This document shows, one piece after another, positions 25,144-37,288 of a stretch of 64,000 nucleotides of DNA (position 1 is its first letter; the number at the start of each line of letters is the position of its first letter). The notes beneath the pieces are model-generated. The model was not told the origin of the DNA. It saw only the letters and a program-made list of their open reading frames with translations, and searched no databases. The stretch lies in contig JAQGEQ010000270.1 in NCBI GenBank assembly GCA_034620365.1, forward strand, positions 372,001-436,000, in the 5' to 3' direction. The stretch comes from Pegea sp. RAD2-039. Its lineage: Eukaryota > Chordata > Thaliacea > Salpida > Salpidae. The position numbers and the translations under genes are program-made.

Positions 25144-27595
25144 TGTGATTTGTTTAATGTTTTAAGTAGGTTATAATTGACTTTGATAAATTTTTTTATA
25201 ATAATTGTAGAACTATCAAACAAATATAATTTTATAAATTTATATAAAAAGATGATATAGCACAAAGCTGTTGTAAAAATCACAAAATAACTTAAACAAG
25301 GTTATTAGGAGATTGCACCTCACATTAAATTGTGATTTATATCTGTAATAGGAAATATTTTGAAAAAAACCTGAGATTCAGTTGTGGAATTTTTTCTGCA
25401 TTATCTGGCCAAACCTATTTTACAGAGTTAAGTCCGCATAAATTTGAATAAAAGAACTTATTTATGATTCAACAGACACAGCTGGTATAAAAGAGTCTGG
25501 TGAAGAAGAGATGGTGGTGAAGCCTTCTGTAGTATAATAAATTAGTTAGAGCTTCTACTTTGAAAAAAGCAAACCCGTTCTTTTCTAACATCATCTGAAG
25601 ATGATCCAATTTTATATTTGCCGTCTTGTAGATTCTTATTTATTAAAATTTTTTAATCTGATTTGGCATTTAAAGCTTAAAATATTCTCTGATAACATAG
25701 ATTTAATTCATTAGAAGAATTTTCAAATTAAAGATTAAATAAAAGTATTAGTTACAAATTCTAAACAATTTGTTTTAAATAATTTGTTTTTATAAAAGAA
25801 ATCATTTATTATTACTATTGAAGTTTTAATTCAAAATTTGTTCTTTTATTTGATCTTGTGCTGTGGAATTTTTAACAACAAAGTAGTTAAGAGAGTTTTC
25901 ATAAAATCATTATCAATATAAAAAGTGAATTTGGTGTACAAATATTTATTTTGAACTCATACTGACAGCTACACTAAAAATAAATCAAACATAAATCTAT
26001 TAAACTATTTTCAATCTAAGCCGATATAATTTTAACAGATTTAAAAAAGGAGGTATCTGAAAAAGATGCTGAATATTTAGACCAATTAATAATTTCAATT
26101 TAATTTTATTGAGCAAAATACCAGCGAAAAATCTTAACACAGTTTTCCAGCATTATTATTTAAACTTTTTAAAGCCTAATAAGTCTTTTAATTGTATGAT
26201 AATATTATATAAAGTATTATCTTTATGATTATATATATATTAGATATAAAGATTTTTTAAGCTATGGAGAGAATCTGGTAGTTACAAAAGTTTGCGCAAT
26301 AATAAAATTATTAAATCAAAGACAGAAGTCATCCTAAAGTCAAAAAGATTACAATTTTTGATGAAATACTTCGACTGCAATATTTTATTTCTTGTTCATA
26401 TAAAAGAAAAACAAACTTTAATAAATCCTAAAGAAGTTGGCAATTGTAATTTAAATGTGTTTCAATTAATTTAAGAAGTTTACGTTTATAAATATGTCGA
26501 TAATTATTAATTTTTATAAAAAGTGGATGATATGTATTATGTTACATGATATTCAAATCAGAGTCTATATCTTAACAGCTTTATATAATTCTTTATATCA
26601 ATATTATTATTATATCTTTTTATTCAAATCTTTTGAAAATTTTATGAACCTCCTGGGATTTTGAAGTTTGGATCCAGAAAGTATATTTATTTTGAGCTTT
26701 GGATCTAGTAAGTGTTCTGTATTATAGTAATTTCTTGAATATTTCAGTTTGAAACACGTTTTAGTTCCAAATGAAATCTGCTCAAAGTTTACAGCAAAAA
26801 TGCCAGAAAGTTCTGATCAAAAATAACCTTTTTTGGTAGTTGGTAATATTCAAAGTTTTCAGTTTACTATTGAAAATTAACTAATAACAAAATAATTATA
26901 AATCTATCAACAGAAATATTTTATAAAATTATGCTGGTTTTACATTTGGTAAATTATAATGTTATTTTTGTTAAAACTATCAAAAAAATTTCATCTCGGC
27001 ATAATATTCACAAATCAATTTAGCTGAATTTTTTTATTAGTTTAAATACTAGTAATTTTTATAAGGATATATACCATTAAATATTCTAGTGTTGGAAAAA
27101 AATAATTTTAAAACAAGAATTGCTAGCATGATTTTAAGCTATCTTTACTTCTATGCTAGATAATAAATTCTTTTGTACACTTTCAATAATTTTTTATCAG
27201 ATCTCTTTTTAACTATATATCGAAAAAATTGTTCTTAGACCTATAAGTTTATTGGTTTTTGATTAATCGTTTACTAGCTAGTGAAAACCATTTTCAGTTT
27301 TAAACATAATTTAAAAGAGTAACTTTAAATCTAATTCAACAGTATATATTTCATCAATAAATTTAAATTTTTGATTAAAAAAGTTTTTAAAGTTTGTTAA
27401 CAATAGCTTTTAAAAGATCTATTTATAAAGCCACTTGCTAAATTTTTAGACAAAGTTACTCTAAGCAAGCTACTCTAATTTTCAACCACTTTCAAAGCTG
27501 TTAGCCAACATCGCTAGCCCAGTATTTGGCCTCTAGACAACAACATCTAAGCTTACTGATAATAACAGCTTGTGTAAAGGCAAATGCGTAGATGA

Positions 27596-27603
27596 TGACG
27601 TCA
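27596..27603. promoter_or_regulatory. CRE-type palindrome TGACGTCA
   Basis: Perfect full CREB/ATF consensus inside the compositionally distinct stretch 27490-27890. Binding is inferred from the motif alone. Confidence 0.3.
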
Positions 27604-29234
27604 ACAGTTTTTATCAAGATAACTTTTTGCTGACTCAAACTTGAAATGTATTCAAATTTCATTTTCAGGAGAAGCTTTTTTCTGTGACCTTCAGCAAGAA
27701 AGGAACTTTTTACTGAAGAGTTGGCCACTATGTGACGCTAAAGTTTTAAAAGCTTACAAACTATTGAAAGTTGACAAGAGTAAAAAAGAGAAATACAACT
27801 TATGTCTCTTCAGACAAACTCTACTTTGGTCTATTTCCCGGATTTACATATTTCTAAAGTATTTGGAGGAGATAAAACTTGGTTAAAAACCTTCTATTGC
27901 ATTATATGAGATCTTATGTATAAGATGAGTTTTTTACTAGTCGGATCTAGAAACAAAATAAAAATTTTATTTAAAGTGTTCTAGAGCTGAAAAATAAAGA
28001 TCTTAAAACATCATTTAACTTTCAGTTTAACTCACTGTAGCAAGCACTTTCCTTTCAAACAAATTTTACTCGATTATAAATTTGTACAGCTATTTTGTTC
28101 AGTGAAAAGGCTGAGACACATAAAAGACATTCTCTAAGCTGCTCTACTAGTTTTCACTAAATTTGAATATATTTTGTAGTAATTATTCAATACTTTAAAC
28201 AATATATATAATCTAAAATTCATGTACAACATCAAACCTAATATTTTTTATCATCATTCTAATTTGATCCAAACTTCATAATTATCTTTTCTTTATGTGT
28301 TGCTTTCACAAAATGTTTCTGAAGGTTTTACTGGTTCAAAAATATTTTTTAGCTAAAATTTCATTTGCTGTAAACTGATTTTTAATTGATGTTAAAAAGA
28401 CAACATTTTTAAATCTTTGATATTATCATCATTCATAAAAAAAGAAAATAATTTGAAATATGAATTTCTTTATATATTACTTAAAATTAAATAAATTTTC
28501 ATAAATATCAAATAAATGTTCTTTTTTTAAATAAGGCTATAAAACTATTTAGCAAATATTGTAGCAAAATATTCGAAGAAATTAAAAACAAATTTGTTTT
28601 TTTACTTTTTCAAACTTAACACGTTTTTTAACTTGTAAATTATAATTTCATTTTATCAAAACACCATTAAGTTGCTGACATTAATTACTGGCACAAATTC
28701 GACTAATCTTTACTTTTACAACGTTGTTTTCAGTCCTTCAAACCTTTTTACAATAAATTAAAATCGATAAAGTTCCACATAGACACGTTTTTGATAAAGT
28801 GCTTTGATTTCAACAAATTTTTCAAAGCTTTTTTTATATTTAATATAACTCAAGTACTTTTTAGTTGTAAGGCTTTGTAATTAGCTTAAGTAGCTTGTAT
28901 TCTAAACCATACATTTCACTATAATTGTTGTTTTAAAAGTTTTTTTTCATCATATATTTAAAATTACTAAATTCTTCTTTAATTATAATTCAAAAATAAT
29001 TTCATTATTTCGAAATGTTAGGGAGTTAGATTATAATAATTTTATTAAATCATCAAATTTTTACAGCAAAGTTTTATATTTACAGATTTTATTGTTACCC
29101 TCTAGTCAACAAAAGATTATTATGAAAGGAATTTCTTGAACTTATCTTAAATAAAAAACGAGATCTTTCTAGAGGTCAAACATATATATGAAGTCAATAT
29201 CATTATTTTATTCTCGCTTACGAAACATATGTTG

Positions 29235-29252
29235 TTACGTCAATTGACGTCA
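29235..29252. promoter_or_regulatory. Paired CRE-like sites TTACGTCA and TGACGTCA
   Basis: The two octamers occupy 29235-29242 and 29245-29252; together they form a 14-bp perfect palindrome ACGTCAATTGACGT at 29237-29250. An inverted CCAAT (ATTGG) lies 48 bases further at 29300-29304. This is promoter-like grouping, but no gene start was found on either side. Confidence 0.35.
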
Positions 29253-30342
29253 TACACCAAAAGGTTCGAAAAGCTTTCTGTTTCGTTTTCTGTTCTACGA
29301 TTGGCTCCAACTCAAGTTTGGTAGTCAATGTTTCAATGAAAATCTATAATAAAATGTCTGTAGGGCTTATTAAAATTATGCCCGAAAAAATCAGATAAAA
29401 TTAGTTAGAATCATAAGTTTATTAATTTTGTCAGAATAAATGATAATAAATGAGATGAAAACAAATAAGATGAAAGTTTTATTGTGATTTGATATTTTTC
29501 ATTCATGATAATCAATAATTTTACAAGTTGTAAGGATTCGTTTCAGTTGAAAATGTTCTTATGATGATACAGAAACAAAATAGTTTGTGAAGATAAAAAC
29601 ACGAAAAATTTGCCTTGATAACAACTTTCAAAGCAATTATTTAACAAATCAAACGATCAAAGTTTATCTAGAAATTCTAAATAAAATACATAGAGCTGTA
29701 AAAATTCATTATTTATCTATTTTACTAAGCTGTTATTTATTTTGTACTTTTTTTCAAAATCAACATTACATACTTACTAAATAAAAAATCAATACTGCCT
29801 ACAAATGTAATTAAATTTATTGCTTGTAGAACTATAAACAATAACAAATAATATTTACATCTTTAAAAAATCAATTATCTAATTGTTACTTTTAAATGTA
29901 GCTGACCGAAATTTTTTAAAGTTCTCACAATTTTATCTCAAAAACAGTTTTTCGTAAATTATATAAACCAACCTTCAACTATAACATAAACACAAAATTA
30001 CAAATAAATAAAAACATTTTTGTGTATTTGTCAATGCTTATAACTTCAAAAGTAAATTACACAAAATCATATTTAATGAATTGATAAAGTTCTATACAAA
30101 TTTAATTTCGTCTGATAATGACTCGATTAAATAAATAAAAGTTAAAGCATCACAAACATCCTAGCATAAGAATTAATTTATGAACAATAGTAAATCAAAT
30201 TGTTCAAATTAAATTTGTATTATACTTGAAAACAACATTTGACTTTATGAAGAATATTATGCCGCAGTAACTCTATCACTAGCTTCAATACTGATAAAAG
30301 CTTTCTGTATATTTAGAAATAGAATCTTGTAAGATTTGAAGA

Positions 30343-33300
30343 TTAGCTTTCTTCTGAATTTTGAATGGTATCATTTTCCATATCGTCAGAATTTAGATGG
30401 TGAACGATTGCCGCTCCAACACAATCCCCGAACACATTGACAGAAGTACGGATTCTATCTCTGAAAATAAAATATAAAAACAAATAAAATAAATTTCGAT
30501 CAGTTTTATTTAAAGAACAGTTTAATTTTAAATCTTAGGTTGTAATTTCAACTGAAAATAATTCTAATGAATCAATACTATTGCCATCAAAACCGATATA
30601 TTTAAGAGACAAATCAATAAAAACTTTAAAGCCAAATATAGTTTGTAATTTTTAGTAAAGCTTATTCATTTTTGCATAAAAATAAACTATATGAAATATT
30701 TCTTTGTAAAAAATTATGTAAAAGTATAAGTAGTCATAACAAATGCTGTAACATCACCGTAATTAAAAATTAGAATAACATTGAAAAAACGATAGGAATA
30801 TATTATCATGCTTTTAAAAGAGCTGGTGTATATTCACTGTAATTAGAATATGATAAAAGTAAAAAGGTTTTGAAAAACAAAAAGACTAAAATATCGTCAG
30901 GTGAAAATGTTTAAGAGAAAATTTGATCTCGTAAACATAACCATACCAATCCAAAAAGCTCTGAAAAAGATGATTTCGTTGATTCCCAATTCACCCAACA
31001 TCTTTTTTGTTTTTTATATCCTTCTATTTGTCATCTTTTGCATTTGAAGACAGATTTAAAATTTGAGATATTGATTAGTATTCATTGAGTTTGCAACCAA
31101 AAATTTTTAACTTGGAATTGTTTCCTAAAATCTCTGAAAAAACGCAAAGAGCACAGTTGCTTCTGCTAACTAAACACATTTCGACAAGTTTTGCTTGACC
31201 ACAGGGTTTACTAATATTTTATGAAATTTATCTTCATTGTCTTTAAGTCTTGTAAACATGTTGTAATAGAGTTCAAATTAAAATTAAATCGAAGAAACGA
31301 TTGTAAAATTCAATAAAAAGCTCCACTTATTTTGATCCATTTAATGACAGCCTCTCAACATTTACAAATTTAGCTTGTATACAAGTATTCGGAAGTTATG
31401 TTTCCGATATCATCCAATCAAAACATCATATTAAGCTGTTAACGTATAATGGGGCCCTTGACTAGCCTCTTCACAAGTCATCAACATTCTTCACTTACTT
31501 AAAGTGATGCAACATTGGGTCATAAAGTAGGAATTGAGATCAAAGAGAACTTTTGAAGTTTATGTAAAAAGTATGTTTTCAAAAAAACCTCAAATAATTT
31601 TTAGTTTAAACTAACTTAAAACAAGTAATAAAATTAGGTTTTTTACTCCTATTTTTATCAATTAATAATATCTTTAAAATTATTGATAAAAACTAAAAGA
31701 TTTTATTTAAGTTAAAGCAACGTCAAAAACTTAAAATAATCGACTGTTATAGTCTGTGGTTGTAACTTCTAAATTATTGATAAGTTTTGAAAAGCAACTT
31801 TAATATCTTAATTGAAATAGGTTTAAAACAAAAATGTTTTCCGGTACTTCAAATTTGAATTAAAAATTAAGAAATACAACAAACAAGCTTCAGTAATAAA
31901 AGTTTTACATCAAATTACAGAAAGATCTTATCACTTCAGATGTTGCGATTGTCTAGAGGTAAAACATCAAATTCTTAGCTTGTGCCATAAGTGCCATAAA
32001 ATATATTTGATATCTTGGTTATTTTAGGCAGGTAAATCATGATTAACTCCTTAGTATTTACCAAACGCGAATTACTTTTTAATGCCTATACGTAAGGTCG
32101 TTAACAATATTGATCCTCAGTGAACTTAAATATTAAACTAAATTTTCTCAGTGTTGTGAAACTGCTTCTAACTGAATGTAACTAATAGCAACGAATAAAA
32201 AGTTTCGAGATACTAACCGAATCAGTAATAGGATAGCGCGAAAAAGTAAAAAAAAAGTTTTCACTTACAAAATCCAATCAACCGACCACAAGATTCCAAC
32301 TAAACGCGAAGGCACACCAACAGCATTTAAGACTAGCACAAGAGTTACAAGCCCAGCACTTGGGATGGCTGCAGCTCCAATACTTGCCATTGTAGCAGTA
32401 ACACTGAAAAGCATTTCAATCAAGTTAGAAATTGTCTAAAATTTAACTACACTTTCTAAGATTTTCAATTGTCTCACCTGATAATAACGATTTGTGCAAA
32501 AGTTAAGGAGATACCAGACATTTGGGCAATAGTAATTGAGGCTACACCTTCTAATAAAGCGGTACCATCCATATTCATAGTCGCACCCAATGGTAAAACC
32601 AGCTTAATAATCTGTTTGTTAACTCCAAAGTTTTCTAAACATTCCATTGATACTGGTAAAGTGCCAGCGCTGTAAATAAAAAAAGTTTGAAAGAGTTGTT
32701 GTGATTGGGTTATAGTAAATGAGTTGCTGTTGATTCAGTGCTTTTGATAGCTAAGGGAGTCACTAGCTTATTGAAAATCATCTTGTTTCTTTATTATCTT
32801 AACTATACTTAAGGCTTATGTTTGCTTAAAGCTATAATAAATTATGCTATTGAACATCAGTAAAGATAAGGTTATTCGAAATCAAAATTATGATAATGTA
32901 TCTGTTCAAAATATTTACCTGGTAGCTGTTCCAAAAGCTACCAAAACAGCTTTTAAAGTCGCTTTAAAAAGAAGTAGCGGGTTTTTTCGAGTCAATACAA
33001 AATATATTGTAGGTAAAACGATTAAACAATGAACAATAAGACCAAGAATGACTGTGAGCTGTAAAAATAAATTTTATAAAATCAAGACAGTAAATGAAAG
33101 ATAGTCAACAAAATACAAGTGGTGACAGTAAACATTTGCACTCAATAATTTGCAAGTATCGATCTTATAAATCGATTTTAGGGAAACACTTATTTTAATA
33201 ACTTATTTTGAATTATTATAAAGAAATGATTCTTTTATAAGAAACACATGTTTGTAAAAGTTTTGAAAACAACAACTGCAAGCTTTTTTTATATATAATC

Positions 33301-35648
33301 TTTATTGTAGCTAATTATGATAAACAACATACCATATAAAACCCGAGAGTTTGCAACATCTCGCTAAGAGTTAAGCTTTTGAGTAAATTTCTTGCAATCA
33401 AACTTGAAACTCCAACAGGTGAGAACCTAGAATTGTTGAATAAGCAAAATTGTAAGTCATTTTTCCGTATTTTGAAATTTATGGCACACATAGTTAATTA
33501 GAAACTTTTCACTAACCATAGAAAAGCTTTTATAATCTTCATGAAAATATTATTTAAAATAATGAAAAAATCTAGCATTAATTTTCCTCTTTCTCCCAAA
33601 GTAGATAAAGCTATTCCAAATAGAAGAGAAAAGGTGATTAGTCCTGTCGATAAAAGTTTCATTTTAAATCAAAAACTTTCAAATATTAAGCAAATAAAAG
33701 CATCTCTTTAGATAGTTTAAAGTTTTTAAAATGTTGCTTATAATCATTAACTATATTTCTTTCTGTATACTTAGAATTCTTAAAAAAGATGAAACAAGCA
33801 AATGATCTTTTTAAAGCTTTTAAAGTCTATTTAACTACAGCAGCAGCTTACCAAGAGTATTTGTACTACTAGTCTTTGACATAGAACGACCGATTTTTAC
33901 TTCTGTTATATTAGTTCCATTAATAGGCACCTCAGTTTTAGTTATTTTAGTTTGAACCTGTTTAGTTTTATAAAAAAAAACGTTATTAAAAAGTACAGTT
34001 GGTAAAAAGCTGAGTTTTCCTAAGAGATTATGAAAACTACTTAGCAACTTTTGTGATCTAAAATTATCGCTAAATAATTCATAGGATGCTTAAAGTTTAT
34101 TTCGCTTAATTTTGAATTTTTGCATTTGATATTTTTCTGATAAATTAAAAACTATTTAAATGATTTCTATAAAAAGCTGACAATTGAGTGTAATTTAAAG
34201 CTCTTGTTTTGCAGTTAAGATTTACAAAAATATTCAAATTGATTTCTAATTGCTTTGATTCACAACACAAACAAAACACTTACCCCACTGAATAAAGATG
34301 TAAAGATGTTGTCTGGAAACACATTTCTACAACAAAAATTATTTAATGTTTAATATTTTTCATTGAAACGTTGAAAATTGAAATTGTAACTGCTGTTTTA
34401 AACTGATTCATACTTTGTTTTGAAAAATATTTTTAGTAAACACTGGAAATCACCTAATAAGATCCAAAAACGTGTCCGCGGTCGATACCTCTCTTTTAAC
34501 AACAGCTTCTTCACTAGAATTTGATGATACATGAGAGAGAGTCCCAGGTTTGATGGTGGTAACAAGAATGATGCCAAGAATCACTGCAAACATTGTAGTC
34601 GCCAGATAATAGCACAAAGCATTCAAACAGATTTTCTTGGATTTTTGAATTTGCATAGAGGCAATTCCTTGAGAAAAATAACAGAATTTAAATTCGTTTA
34701 AATTCAATGTCTAAATAAAAAGTTCTTTTTCTTTTAACATAGAGTTCTTTTGTAATATTACTTGTTTGTTTAAGGACTAAACTTTATTTCAAATTTTATG
34801 AGTGTCTGTTACCTGTTATAATACTGGATACAATTATTGGCACAATCATCATCTTTAGCATCCGCATAAAAATTTCTCCAGGAAACTGGATGAAAAGAAC
34901 AGCAGTTTCATTTTCTCCGTCCACATAAGAACCGACAATAAAACCAATAATTGCTCCTAAAGATATTGATAAAAATTTATTTACAGTTATATTTATTACA
35001 ATTATATTTATTACATTTATATTTATTATTTTATTTACAATAATATTCTATAAAATTTGCAGAGAGCTTTTTGTGATACAAGTCTCACTTTTTACTTTCA
35101 TAAAAATTCAATGAAATAAATGAGAAAATACTTTCAACATTTCCTATCAACAGTTAAAATTATATTTTAAATCATCAGTTTGACTTTTATTAATAATTGA
35201 AACTTCATGAAAACTTGAAATTTGTTTTTAATGGCTTTCATAGGGTTAATGTACAATTTCTATATTTTTTAATAAATCATATATCTATAAAGATTGAAAG
35301 TAATTTAATCCTTAGTAAAGTCATTGTGATGTTAGCATAAGGAAGAATAAATTTCTTTAAACTTGCAACTGTTTATCTAATCAAATGTGATTATAGTACA
35401 GCAAAACACTCAAATAGTTATCTGTAACCAATAGTTTTCTTACCGACTACTATCAGTATTATCAGCAGAGACTCCTCATTTAAAAAGATGTTTTTCAGCC
35501 GACGTTTTGCCGTTAATTCTCTTTTTCTCGATATTTCAGTTTTGGAAAACATTCTTACAGGTGCATATTGATCGTCTTGGTTTTGATTTCCTTTATTTAG
35601 TAGCTCGAAGCTTTCTAAAACTCCTTGCTCAGCTTCATGTGCAGACAT
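30343..35648 (-). CDS. SLC1 excitatory amino acid (glutamate/aspartate) transporter
   Basis: Eleven exons, gene order: 35648-35444, 34956-34813, 34667-34454, 34326-34284, 33957-33852, 33643-33517, 33426-33333, 33058-32919, 32669-32478, 32403-32269, 30460-30343; 1518 nt, 505 aa, normal for EAATs. A Na+-driven carrier that clears glutamate/aspartate across the plasma membrane. Seen: TM1 after a basic N-terminus; [13 protein letters not shown]; the variable extracellular loop with NGT and NIT glycosylation sites; [12 protein letters not shown]7 NMDGT (390-394); TM8 [12 protein letters not shown]. Arg471, Thr472, Asn475 and Asp479 match the acidic-substrate residues of the family, so an acidic rather than neutral (ASCT) substrate is inferred. 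Oddity: hairpin 1, usually rich in consecutive serines (SSSxTLP), reads [12 protein letters not shown] at residues 354-365. The intron before the last exon is 1.8 kb. Start chosen at the first in-frame ATG; an in-frame stop lies just upstream. Confidence 0.94.
34983..35027. repeat. 15-bp tandem repeat, three copies
   Basis: Unit ACANTTATATTTATT repeated three times without gaps, differing only at the fourth base, inside intron 1 of the SLC1 gene. Looks like ordinary A+T minisatellite growth. Confidence 0.75.
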
Positions 35649-37033
35649 CTTTTAATTTAGTTGCTTAATTAATATACCTGTTTAGTTTTTTTTTAATAAA
35701 ACAAAAAAGTACATATTTTAAAACTTTTTTTAATAAATGTAAGAGGAAACGACTAACTAGAAGAGTGTTTAAAACAGTTTTCTCTGAAATGCTTGATAAA
35801 AATCCAAACAAATTTTCAATTTTAACTTAGTACTCTGAGTGAGCTGTATAAGAAAAACACTTTTTTATATTAGTTCGCGGTATTGAGAAACGTCTTTAAA
35901 GGAATTCAAGCTTTTATATTTTTATCAGCAACTACAGGTTTCTACTTGACCAGTTTTTAGTTTGCTGACTAATTGAGTTAAAACTTTATAGTTAACAACA
36001 TTCTTTAAATCAGAAACTGCTTTCTATTTAGATAAATCAAGCTATTAGGATTGAGCTTTTGTACAACTCTATTCTAGACAACACTGTAGTAGTGATTATA
36101 GTAAACATAAAATACAATAGTTTAAGGTTTATATTGTTTTCATTGAAAGTATTACTATTTATAAAATATTAATTGTAAGTTACTTAAGACTGTAACAAAA
36201 TTATAAACTGAAATAAAACTAAAAGAATCATTAGGAAAGAATTTAGCCCTAAAGCTAAACTTTCAACTCAACCAGACAAAAAAAGCTTGGTTAGTTCTGT
36301 GCGATAAAAAAGTTTTGGCTGGCTTTCATTTGTCTAGAAACTTTTTTTTCACTTTTCAAAAATATCTAGCTAAAATTAAAATTGTAAATATTAATGATCA
36401 AATATAACCTATCGCTGTTTTAAACTAGATCAGTTGTTTATCAACAACTTTGTAGGATTGTTTTTATTCTAAAAAAAGCTCACCTAAATATTTAAAATAA
36501 AATGATAAAAATTTTTTTACTTCCAGCTGATAAAGAAAATGAAGAAAAATTTTTTAATCAAATTTATACAGATTTATATTCAAAAATCATATCTAAGTTC
36601 TGATAAGTGTCTATGTAGATAAATCTTGAACTAATCAGTCTCCATTTTTTAGAACGTAGTAAAAATCCAGAGGCTTTATATTTATAAAGTATTAGGTAAC
36701 TATTAGTAATATAAATTACTCAACCTGATTTTAACTAGAAGTAAATTCTGCTATAAATAAACCTTATTTGGTAAATAAAATCATTAAAAAATTAGTTTTA
36801 TTTAAAAAGTTTATCAACATTGAAAAACATTTATAAAACGTTTTATCAATAAACTTTGACTTTTTTGAATACTTTTTTTAACCTGATATCGAAATTGTGG
36901 ATCTACAAATTCTAATACTGAACTGAAATTTATTTCTTATGTAAAATAATCATATATTAATCATTTGCACAATTTCATTTTCAAATCTTTTTCTGAAGAC
37001 TTCATTATTTAGTTCTTAGTAGTTTTAACTTAC

Positions 37034-37168
37034 ATAGATATCTTTTTCTGCTCGTAGTGTACGCTGAATGAAAATAAAAACAAGCAGTGTAACTACGCAA
37101 GTACAGAAATCTAAAAAGAAAAATCTATTCATCAAGCGTGTTTCATTTTTGCTTGGGGGCTGTGGCAT
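37034..37168 (-). CDS. Possible small exon encoding one membrane segment
   Basis: Forty-five codons from an ATG at 37168 to a consensus donor GTAAGT at 37033-37028. The product has a Pro-rich start (MPQPPSKNET), one strong hydrophobic segment (about residues 17-35, FLDFCTCVVTLLVFIFI) and a charged end (RTLRAEKDIY). Base composition is less A+T-rich than its surroundings. I do not recognise it. It could be the first exon of an unknown gene whose other exons I failed to find, or an upstream exon of the SLC1 gene: joined to the AG at 35678-35679 it would end after two more codons (VY, stop), 24 bases before the SLC1 start codon. An in-frame ATG further upstream (37267) gives a less plausible longer form. 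Confidence 0.25.
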
Positions 37169-37181
37169 TATCGAAATTGTG

Positions 37182-37288
37182 ATTGGTCCAAGGATCTTGT
37201 AGTCAAATTTGAATGTATAAAATAGGATTACGTAATTGTAATGCTGTATAAGGTACAACTTGTACAAAAGGAAAATTTATTAGCCAAT
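37182..37288 (-). promoter_or_regulatory. Promoter-like motif cluster
   Basis: An inverted CCAAT at 37182-37186, a perfect palindrome ATTACGTAAT (C/EBP or PAR-bZIP type) at 37227-37236 and a CCAAT at 37284-37288 lie just upstream of the small minus-strand exon at 37034-37168. It could serve that exon or a distal start of the SLC1 gene. Motif evidence only. Confidence 0.3.

Larger units (their letters stand above)
24831..30342. other. Tail-to-tail intergenic region, USP40 / SLC1
   Basis: Mostly A+T-rich with no recognised gene. Two places stand out: 27490-27890 has less extreme base composition and overlapping open frames on both strands, and 29230-29310 has cAMP-response-type sites plus an inverted CCAAT. 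Neither could be tied to a transcript. Confidence 0.45.

Noticed and set aside
37169..37267. Longer N-terminus for the small minus-strand exon from an ATG at 37267
   Set aside because: The extra residues are Tyr/Phe/Lys-rich low complexity and overlap the CCAAT and palindrome motifs; the ATG at 37168 has better context.
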